64,000 nt of DNA from Nocardiopsis alborubida (lineage in GTDB: Bacteria; Actinomycetota; Actinomycetes; Streptosporangiales; Streptosporangiaceae). The position numbers and the translations under genes were made by a program. The stretch lies in contig NZ_JAAXPG010000003.1 in assembly GCF_012396365.1 (NCBI RefSeq), positions 1 to 64,000 on the forward strand, given 5' to 3'. Below the pieces are notes generated by a model. That model was not told the DNA's origin, searched no databases, and saw only the letters and a program-made list of their open reading frames with translations. Below are positions 58,145-64,000 of this stretch, one piece after another. Each line of letters begins with the position of its first letter. The stretch's first letter is position 1.

Positions 58145-59026
58145 GTGCCTGAGGGCCACACGCTGCACCGCCTGGCGGCGCACTTCGACAAGACCTTCGG
58201 CGGCGGCACGGTACGCGCCAGCAGCCCGCAGGGGCGCTTCGCCGACGGCGCCGCCCGGATCGACGGCCGGGTCCTCACCGGGAGCGAGGCCCACGGCAAG
58301 CACCTCTTCCTCGGGTTCGACTCGGGGGAGTGGCTGCGGGTCCACCTGGGCCTGTACGGCGCCTGGTCCTTCGGCGACGCCGACGGCGAACGCCACCTGG
58401 GCGCGCCGCGGGCCGCGGGCGGCGCCCGCACGGAACTGCTCCGCGACGCCGAGGGCTTCGTCGTGGCGCCCGAACCCGTCGGCGCGGTGCGCGCCCGGCT
58501 GGTCAACTCCTCCGGCTGGGCCGACCTGCGCGGCCCCTCGGCCTGCGAGGTCGTCAACGAGGACGAGAAGCGTGCCGTCCAGGGCAGGCTGGGCCCCGAC
58601 CCCCTGCGCGCCGACGCCGACCCCGAACGCGCCTGGCACGTGGTCAGCCGCTCCCGGACCAGCGTCGCCGCGCTCCTCATGCGCCAGGACGTCGTGGCGG
58701 GCGTCGGCAACATCTACCGCGCGGAGTCGCTGTTCCGGGCGGGCCTGGACCCCCTGACCCCGGGCCGCGACCTCACGGCCGACCAGTGGTCGCGGCTGTG
58801 GGACGACCTGTCGGGCCTGCTCCGCGACGGCGTGCGGGACGGCTACATCATCACCACCCTCCCCGAGCACCGCCCCGACCCGGACGCGCGTCCCGTGCCA
58901 CGGGAGGACAGCCTCTACGTGTGCTACCGAACAGGCGACCCCTGCCGGGTGTGCTCCTCGCCGGTCGCCTCCGCGGAACTGGCCGGGCGCACCCTCTACT
59001 GGTGCCCCGGATGCCAGGGAGTTTGA
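58145..59026 (+). CDS. nei: Fpg/Nei-family DNA glycosylase
   Basis: 293 residues. Starts PEGHTLHRL, so the catalytic Pro and Glu are at positions 2 and 3, with Met removed. The H2TH region is VAALLMRQDVVAGVGNIYRAE, and a C-terminal zinc finger (VCYRTGDPCRVCSSPVASAELAGRTLYWCPGC) supplies four cysteines. The PEGHT form resembles mycobacterial Nei1 (endonuclease VIII, acting on oxidised pyrimidines). The start is the GTG at 58145, behind GGGAGAGGGG. It stands 133 bases after the helicase-like gene in the same direction. Confidence 0.92.
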   Translation: MPEGHTLHRLAAHFDKTFGGGTVRASSPQGRFADGAARIDGRVLTGSEAHGKHLFLGFDSGEWLRVHLGLYGAWSFGDADGERHLGAPRAAGGARTELLRDAEGFVVAPEPVGAVRARLVNSSGWADLRGPSACEVVNEDEKRAVQGRLGPDPLRADADPERAWHVVSRSRTSVAALLMRQDVVAGVGNIYRAESLFRAGLDPLTPGRDLTADQWSRLWDDLSGLLRDGVRDGYIITTLPEHRPDPDARPVPREDSLYVCYRTGDPCRVCSSPVASAELAGRTLYWCPGCQGV

Positions 59027-59080
59027 GGGTGTTAGTGAGCTAAGTACCCATTTGTCTGATTAGGTCCCAGGGTCATGCAG

Positions 59081-59086
59081 TACAAT
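59081..59086 (+). promoter_or_regulatory. -10 element of the lacI-type gene
   Basis: TACAAT, 14 bases before operator copy 1. The -35 is not clear. Confidence 0.5.
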
Positions 59087-59099
59087 CCCCAACCGTCTG

Positions 59100-59113
59100 C
59101 TTAACCGGTTCAG
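59100..59113. promoter_or_regulatory. LacI-family operator, copy 1
   Basis: CTTAACCGGTTCAG, near-perfect dyad with the central CG expected for LacI-family sites. It lies between the -10 and the lacI start, fitting autorepression. Confidence 0.75.
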
Positions 59114-59135
59114 CATTGTGTGATCAGGGGGACGA

Positions 59136-60167
59136 ATGGGGGGTTTGATGCGGCGTCCGACCATCATGGACATCGCCAAGGCCGCGGGGGTGTCCAAGGG
59201 GGCCGTGTCCTACGCGCTCAACGGGCGTCCGGGGGTCTCGGAGGAGACCCGAAGACGCATCCTGGCGATCGCCAGCGACCTCGGCTGGGCTCCCAGCAGC
59301 CCGGCGCGCGCACTCGCCCCCGGCGGCCGGATCGGGGCGGTCGGCCTGGTGGTCGACCGCCCCGCCCACTCGCTCGGGCTGGAGCCCTTCTTCATGCAGC
59401 TGGTCTCGGGGATCGAGACCGAGCTGGCCTCCTCGGGGGTGGACCTGCTGTTACAGGTCACCGAGGACATGGGCGCCGAGATCGCGGCCTACCGGCGCTG
59501 GTCGTCCGAACGCCGGGTGGACGGCGTGATCATGGTCGACCTGCGCGTGGGCGACCCGCGCGTCCAGGTCGTCGAGGAGCTCCCGCTGCCCGCCGTCGTC
59601 CTCGGCGGACCCGAGGGCGTGGGCTCCCTGCCGTACCTGTACACCGACGACGCCACCGCCATGCGCGAGGTCGTCCACTACCTGGCCGCCCTCGGCCACC
59701 GGCGCATCGTCCAGGTCGCGGGCCCGGAGAAGTTCGTGCACACACGCGTGCGCACCCAGGCCTTCCTGGACGCCGCGGCGCAGGCCGGGCTGAGCGAGGC
59801 CCGCTGGGTGCACGCCGACTACACGGGCGAGGGGGGCACGAGGACCACGCGCAAGCTGCTGGCGGCCACCGACCGGCCGACCGCCCTGATCTACGACAAC
59901 GACCTCATGGCCGTGGCCGGGCTGGGCGTGGCCCACGAGATGGGCGTCGACGTGCCCTCGCAGCTGTCCATCGTGGCCTGGGACGACTCGGTGCTGTGCC
60001 GCCTGGTCCGCCCCTCGCTGACCGCCATAGTGCGCGACATCGTGTCCTACGGCCGCCAGGCCGCGCTGATGCTGGCCAGGACGATCGAGGGCAAGCCGGT
60101 GGAGAACACGGAGACCTCCCGGGGGGAGCTGCTCCCCCGGGGGAGCACCGGCCCTCTGGGTGCCTGA
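59136..60167 (+). CDS. LacI-family sugar-responsive repressor
   Basis: 343 residues. HTH MRRPTIMDIAKAAGVSKGAVSYALNGRPGVSEETRRRIL and hinge (LGWAPSSPARALAPG), then a periplasmic-binding-like sensor (ELASSGVDLLLQVTED, IYDNDLMAVAGLGVAHEMGVDVPSQLSIVAWDDSVLCRLVRPSLTAI). Controls the downstream importer operon and itself via the shared AACCGGTT operators. The frame starts at ATG 59136; ATG 59148, behind GGGGGG, is as likely. One leucine uses the rare TTA codon (59451-59453). Sugar not identifiable from sequence; a beta-glucan fragment is suggested by a CelR box downstream. Confidence 0.92.
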   Translation: MGGLMRRPTIMDIAKAAGVSKGAVSYALNGRPGVSEETRRRILAIASDLGWAPSSPARALAPGGRIGAVGLVVDRPAHSLGLEPFFMQLVSGIETELASSGVDLLLQVTEDMGAEIAAYRRWSSERRVDGVIMVDLRVGDPRVQVVEELPLPAVVLGGPEGVGSLPYLYTDDATAMREVVHYLAALGHRRIVQVAGPEKFVHTRVRTQAFLDAAAQAGLSEARWVHADYTGEGGTRTTRKLLAATDRPTALIYDNDLMAVAGLGVAHEMGVDVPSQLSIVAWDDSVLCRLVRPSLTAIVRDIVSYGRQAALMLARTIEGKPVENTETSRGELLPRGSTGPLGA

Positions 60168-60471
60168 TCCGGCGTCCCCGCCCGGTCGCGGCTCCCGGAC
60201 ACCTGCTCCGGCGGGCCGTGTGTCCCGTCCGGCGCGTACACCGCGTGAGATCACGGAAGCCCCGCGTGGCGCGGACACCTGGTTTCGGGGCGTGCGCCGC
60301 GACGGATGTTAACGATGTGAAAACTGAGCCGTGAGTTGCCTCGGTGATCTCTGTGGCTTTGGTGTCCAAAAGGTGACCGTGAGGGTACTGCCCCCTTCCT
60401 GCGGGTTGTGGAAGGCTACGGTGCGTAACGCCCCACGCCGACAGGCCTCCGAGGGAGCGAGAACACCCGTG

Positions 60472-60485
60472 CGGAACCGGTTCAG
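60472..60485. promoter_or_regulatory. LacI-family operator, copy 2
   Basis: CGGAACCGGTTCAG shares the 11-base core AACCGGTTCAG with copy 1; 236 bp before the binding protein gene. Confidence 0.7.
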
Positions 60486-60591
60486 CGCCGCCGAACTTAC
60501 TGACATACCCGCATCTGTGCTGTTACAAGCGAATAACAGCGAAGTGTCGGGCATTGACGCCCTTCCTGTGGACGTGTTGTTGTTAACGTCA

Positions 60592-60605
60592 CTTACCCGG
60601 TTCAG
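60592..60605. promoter_or_regulatory. LacI-family operator, copy 3
   Basis: CTTACCCGGTTCAG differs from copy 1 at one base of 14. Confidence 0.7.
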
Positions 60606-60628
60606 CAACGGTCTCGCGCGCTCACCAC

Positions 60629-60642
60629 TGGGAGCGCTCCCA
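60629..60642. promoter_or_regulatory. CelR/CebR operator
   Basis: TGGGAGCGCTCCCA is an exact copy of the 14-bp operator of the cellulose regulators CelR (Thermobifida fusca) and CebR (Streptomyces). It lies 65 bases before the binding protein start. Confidence 0.9.
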
Positions 60643-60706
60643 ACCCTTCCGGTCTCTCGGAGGGGACTCCCCCCATAGGCCGGCCGGGTGACAAGGAGGA
60701 GTCGAG

Positions 60707-62416
60707 ATGAGAATGCTGCGGCTTCCGGCGGCACTCGCGGCCCTGGCCCTCGCGGTCAGCGCCTGCGCGGGTGACGGCGGGAACAGCGAGGGCGGTTCGG
60801 GGCAGTACCCCCGGAACGAGACCCTGTACACCACGGGTACGGCGTGGTCCGCGCCGACCAGTTGGAACCCGATGATGCGGGGCCAGTTCGCGGTCGGCAC
60901 CAACGGTCTGGTCTACGAGTCGCTCTTCCACTACGACCCGGAGGCGGGCGAGTACGTCCACTGGCTCGCCGAGAGCGACGAGTGGACCTCGGAGACCGAG
61001 CACGTGATCACCCTGCGCGAGGGCGTCACGTGGAACGACGGTGAGCCCCTGGTCGCCCAGGACGTGGTCACCACGCTGGAGCTCGGCCAGATCTCCGGAG
61101 TGCCCTACAGCAACGTCTGGGACTACATCGAGAGCGTCGAGGCCACCGACGAGCGCACGGTCACCGTCACCTTCTCGGAGAGCCGTCCGCAGGAGTGGAT
61201 GAACTGGGCCTACTCCAACCCCATCGTCCCGGACCACATCTGGGCCGACATGGAGGAGACCCAGATCACCGACAGCTCCAACGAGAACCCCGTCGGCACC
61301 GGCCCCTACGTCTACGAGTCGCACACCGACGACCGCATGGTCTGGGAGCGCAACGACGAGTGGTGGGCCATCGAGGCCCTCGACATGACGATGGACGCCC
61401 GCTACATCGTCGACATCGTCAACGCCTCCAACGAGGTGACGATGGGCATGCTGAACCAGGGCGAGGTCGACCTCTCCAACAACTTCCTGCCCGGCATCGA
61501 CCAGGTCCTCAACAGCAACGAGAGCATCACCAGCTTCTACGACGGCCCCCCGTACATGAAGAGCGCCAACACGGCGTGGCTCATCCCCAACCACACCCGT
61601 GAGCCGCTCAACGACACGGCGTTCCGCCAGGCCCTGGCCCACTCGATCAACATCACCCAGATCGTCGAGGGCCCGTACGCCAACCTGGTCCAGCCGGCCA
61701 ACCCCACGGGCCTGCTGCCCGAGTGGGACGCCTACATCGACCACGAGCTGGTCGAGCGCGAGGGCTTCAGCTACGACGCGGACGAGGCCGTGGCCATCCT
61801 GGAGGAGGCCGACTACCTGGACGAGGACGGCGACGGCTTCGTCGAGACGCCCGACGGCGAGCCCATCGCCCTGACCCTCGCGGTGCCCTCCGGCTGGACC
61901 GACTGGATGGAGGCCGCCAACCTCATCGCGCAGAACGCCCAGGACGTCGGCATCAACATCACGGCCGAGTTCCCCGACGAGGGCCTGCTCAACGACAACC
62001 GCAACGCGGGCGAGTTCGACCTGGTCATCAACAACGCCCGGCAGCTGAGCAACTCGCCGTGGACCTACTACGACTACCTCTACCAGCTGCCCGTCCAGGA
62101 GCAGCAGACCACGGTGAACTTCCACCGCTACGAGAGCGACGAGGCCTGGGCCCTCACCGAGGAGCTCGCCCGGGTCCCCGCCGACGACGTGGAGGGCGCT
62201 GCCGAGGTCACCTCGCAGCTCCAGGAGCACTTCCTGGCCGAGCTGCCGACCATCCCGCTCTGGTACAACGGCCAGTGGTCGCAGGCCAACAACGCCGCCT
62301 GGACCAACTGGCCCAGTGAGGCGGAGGGCGCGCCCAGCACCCCCGCGGTGATGTGGGAGGGCTGGTACGAGCTCGGCGGGGTCGAGACCCTCGCCTCGAT
62401 CGAACCGGTCGAGTAG
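60707..62416 (+). CDS. Family 5 ABC transporter substrate-binding lipoprotein, likely for oligosaccharides
   Basis: 569 residues. Signal peptide with lipobox AVSACAGDG (Cys near 21), then the SBP_bac_5 fold (MMRGQFAVGTNGLVYESLF, ITLREGVTWNDGEPLVAQDVVTTLELG, AFRQALAHSINITQI, ANPTGLLPEWDAYI). The family binds peptides, nickel or oligosaccharides; T. maritima members bind cello- and manno-oligosaccharides. A CelR box and LacI-type operators upstream argue for a glucan oligosaccharide. The start ATG 60707 follows AAGGAGGA. First gene of the importer operon. Confidence 0.92.
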   Translation: MRMLRLPAALAALALAVSACAGDGGNSEGGSGQYPRNETLYTTGTAWSAPTSWNPMMRGQFAVGTNGLVYESLFHYDPEAGEYVHWLAESDEWTSETEHVITLREGVTWNDGEPLVAQDVVTTLELGQISGVPYSNVWDYIESVEATDERTVTVTFSESRPQEWMNWAYSNPIVPDHIWADMEETQITDSSNENPVGTGPYVYESHTDDRMVWERNDEWWAIEALDMTMDARYIVDIVNASNEVTMGMLNQGEVDLSNNFLPGIDQVLNSNESITSFYDGPPYMKSANTAWLIPNHTREPLNDTAFRQALAHSINITQIVEGPYANLVQPANPTGLLPEWDAYIDHELVEREGFSYDADEAVAILEEADYLDEDGDGFVETPDGEPIALTLAVPSGWTDWMEAANLIAQNAQDVGINITAEFPDEGLLNDNRNAGEFDLVINNARQLSNSPWTYYDYLYQLPVQEQQTTVNFHRYESDEAWALTEELARVPADDVEGAAEVTSQLQEHFLAELPTIPLWYNGQWSQANNAAWTNWPSEAEGAPSTPAVMWEGWYELGGVETLASIEPVE

Positions 62417-62514
62417 GGGCGGGGGAGAGACCTCCCCCCGTCCACACCGCTGACCACTCCCCGACCCCGGCCGAGGCCCGGCGCGAAAGAGCCCGGCCGG
62501 GGGACGCCCCGGGA

Positions 62515-62564
62515 GAGCGGGCGCGGCACGGAACACCCCCACAGGGTCCGCGCCGCGCCCGCTC
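62515..62564 (+). other. Intercistronic stem-loop between binding protein and permease
   Basis: A perfect 13-bp stem GAGCGGGCGCGGC (62515-62527) with GCCGCGCCCGCTC (62552-62564) in the 190-bp gap. Likely a partial terminator or RNA stability element that keeps the binding protein in excess. Confidence 0.6.
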
Positions 62565-62606
62565 CGGGGCCACTCGACTGTCCGCCGCCATCACCTGGAG
62601 GAACGT

Positions 62607-63602
62607 GTGTGGCGCTATATCGGTCGTAAGCTCTTCGTCTACCTGCTTACGTTCATCGTCGCGGTCACCATCAACTGGATGATTCCGCGCTTCATGCCCG
62701 GCGACCCCATCCGCAGCATGCTCGGCCGGGCCTCGGTGGGCGACCCCGAGGCCCTGGCGGCCATGACCACCTACTACGAGGAGGTCTTCGGCCTCGACAG
62801 GCCGCTGCACGAGCAGTACCTGAGCTTCTGGGCCGGCCTGTTCCGGGGGGACCTGGGCATCAGCGTGATGCTCTACCCCGAGCCGGTCACCGACGTCATC
62901 ATGAGGGCGGTCCCCTTCACCCTGGGACTGCTGCTCCCCGCGATCCTGCTCAGCTGGATCGTCGGCAACCGCTTCGGGGCCTTCGCCGCCCGCAGCAAGG
63001 CCCTGGACAACACGGTCCTGCCGGTCGGCTACATCCTCACCGCCACGCCGTACATGTGGCTGGCCCTGCTGCTGGCCTGGAGCCTGGGCATCGTCGCCGG
63101 GATCTTCCCGGCCTCGAACGGCTACAGCCTCTCCCTGCGCCCCGAGTTCAGCTGGCTGTTCATCTCCGACCTGATCGCCCACTGGTTCCTGCCGTTCCTG
63201 TCCATGTTCCTGGTGGCGCTCGGCGGTTGGGCGATCGGCATGCGCAACATGATCATCTACGAGCTGGACGCGGACTACTCCAACTACCTCCAGGCCCTCG
63301 GCGCCCCGCGCAAGCTGGTCCGGCGCTACGCGTTCCGCAACGCCATGCTGCCGCAGATCACCGGCCTGGCCGTCCAGCTGGGCACGATCATCGCGGGCTC
63401 CCTGCTCACCGAGATCGTGTTCAACTACCCCGGCCTCGGCAAGCTCATCCTGGACTCCCTGGAGAGCCGCGACTTCTTCCTGCTCCAGGGCGTCTTCCTG
63501 TTCGTGATCATCGGCGTGCTGATCGCCAACTTCATCATCGACATCGTCTACGTGCTGATCGACCCGCGCACCCGGGTCCAGATGACGGGAGGCTCCTCAT
63601 GA
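62607..63602 (+). CDS. ABC transporter permease, DppB/OppB type
   Basis: 331 residues, six helices: KLFVYLLTFIVAVTINWMIP, the long first outer loop with RFMPGDPIRSMLGRAS, and the BPD signature ELDADYSNYLQALGAPRKLVRRYAFRNAMLPQITGLAVQLG. First permease of the heterodimer channel. The GTG at 62607 (MWRYIGRK) follows GGAGGAAC; it overlaps the next permease by ATGA. Confidence 0.92.
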   Translation: MWRYIGRKLFVYLLTFIVAVTINWMIPRFMPGDPIRSMLGRASVGDPEALAAMTTYYEEVFGLDRPLHEQYLSFWAGLFRGDLGISVMLYPEPVTDVIMRAVPFTLGLLLPAILLSWIVGNRFGAFAARSKALDNTVLPVGYILTATPYMWLALLLAWSLGIVAGIFPASNGYSLSLRPEFSWLFISDLIAHWFLPFLSMFLVALGGWAIGMRNMIIYELDADYSNYLQALGAPRKLVRRYAFRNAMLPQITGLAVQLGTIIAGSLLTEIVFNYPGLGKLILDSLESRDFFLLQGVFLFVIIGVLIANFIIDIVYVLIDPRTRVQMTGGSS

Positions 63603-64000
63603 CGAACGTCGCCGGAGCTCCGGGCACCGCCGAGAAGGCGGCCGCCCCCGAACCAGCCGAGCGCAAGGGTTCCGAGGCCCTGTACTACGCCCGGCGCAAC
63701 CCCAAGCTGCTCATCGGCTCGGGCATCGTCCTGGTCTTCCTGCTGCTCGGGATCATCGGCCCCCTCTTCGTCAGCGACAGCCCCAACGAGTACGTCGGCC
63801 CCCAGACCCAGTCCCCCAACGGCGAGTACTGGTTCGGCACCACCACGTTCGGCCAGGACATCTGGGCCCAGTTCGTGCACGGCGTGCGCGCCACGTTCAT
63901 CATCGGCCTGTTCGGCGGCGGCGTCGCCTTCGTCATCGGCACGGCGGTCGGCTTCGTCGCCGGGTACAAGGGCGGGATCGTCGACGAGATCCTCAACATG
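63599..64000 (+). CDS. ABC transporter permease, DppC/OppC type (partial, runs off the window)
   Basis: The first 134 residues are visible. An Ala/Glu-rich N-terminus leads into helix 1 (KLLIGSGIVLVFLLLGIIGPLF) and the outer-loop hallmark of OppC proteins, FGTTTFGQDIWAQFVHGVRATFIIGL (usual form GTDxxGRDxxSRxxxGxRxSL). It ends at DEILNM, well before the family end. Start ATG 63599 overlaps the upstream stop. ATPase genes and perhaps glycosidases should follow beyond the edge. Confidence 0.9.
   Translation, partial: MTNVAGAPGTAEKAAAPEPAERKGSEALYYARRNPKLLIGSGIVLVFLLLGIIGPLFVSDSPNEYVGPQTQSPNGEYWFGTTTFGQDIWAQFVHGVRATFIIGLFGGGVAFVIGTAVGFVAGYKGGIVDEILNM

Larger units (their letters stand above)
60168..60706. 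other. 539-bp regulatory region of the importer operon
   Basis: No gene seen. Contains operator copies 2 and 3, a perfect CelR/CebR-type box, and a candidate -35 TTGACG at 60554-60559. The last 60 bases carry the ribosome site AAGGAGGA. Confidence 0.7.

Noticed and set aside
60305..60325. ACGATGTG-A-AAACT similarity between 32304 and 60308 regions
   Set aside because: Only one shared 12-13 base string with no dyad or matching context; likely chance.

Overview
The window is a 64 kb piece of a very GC-rich actinobacterial chromosome. Genes are dense, GTG starts are common, and many genes overlap by 1 or 4 bases. Gene content points to a Nocardiopsis/Thermobifida-like actinomycete. It includes a mycothiol-type SigR-RsrA pair, DasR, PdtaS, WhiB1, a DUF6104 gene beside kgd, an AftD-like/DUF3068 pair, and a perfect TGGGAGCGCTCCCA operator of the CelR/CebR cellulose-utilisation type. 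The genus is an inference. I see no rRNA, tRNA, CRISPR array, prophage or insertion sequence; this looks like core chromosome with metabolic islands.

Layout. 1-5.7 kb: tail of an unknown gene, a large AftD-like membrane glycosyltransferase and a DUF3068 protein. 5.8-9.5 kb: a SRAP-family DNA-protein crosslink sensor, thiC behind a TPP riboswitch, and a methyltransferase. 9.6-20.4 kb is a regulatory and stress region. It holds sigR-rsrA behind a textbook SigR promoter, two tandem membrane HD-GYP-type proteins (the second degenerate), dasR with its own operator, the PdtaS-type histidine kinase, whiB1 behind a CRP-type site, a lipid kinase, and a SigF/SigB-type sigma factor with its anti-sigma kinase. 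20.5-28.4 kb: an acetyltransferase, a methyltransferase, a polar amino acid ABC importer, malic enzyme, and a PadR/DUF4097 operon. 28.2-32.1 kb: the small DUF6104 gene and kgd. 32.7-42.3 kb: an orphan BlaI-type repressor, an MFS exporter, a SUFU-like protein, rlmN, an ABC exporter with its TetR regulator, a nitrilase-family amidase and a small CxxC protein. 42.5-54.6 kb is a catabolic region with three regulator-linked modules. These are a class III aminotransferase plus mmsA with PucR, a CitM-type transporter plus AtuA-like proteins with LysR, and gabT with a second PucR. 54.9-59 kb: a large helicase-like protein that seems to have lost its ATPase residues, then a Nei-type glycosylase. 59.1-64 kb: a LacI regulator and the start of a family-5 ABC importer operon, which runs off the end.

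How the parts work together. Much of the window is signal integration: thiol stress (SigR/RsrA), general stress (SigF type), amino sugars (DasR), cAMP (CRP site at whiB1) and cellulose breakdown products (CelR box). These sit beside central carbon genes (malic enzyme, kgd) and amine or amino acid catabolism. The most notable items are the decayed helicase-like protein, the doubly controlled oligosaccharide importer, and a compact transporter-AtuA operon of unknown substrate.
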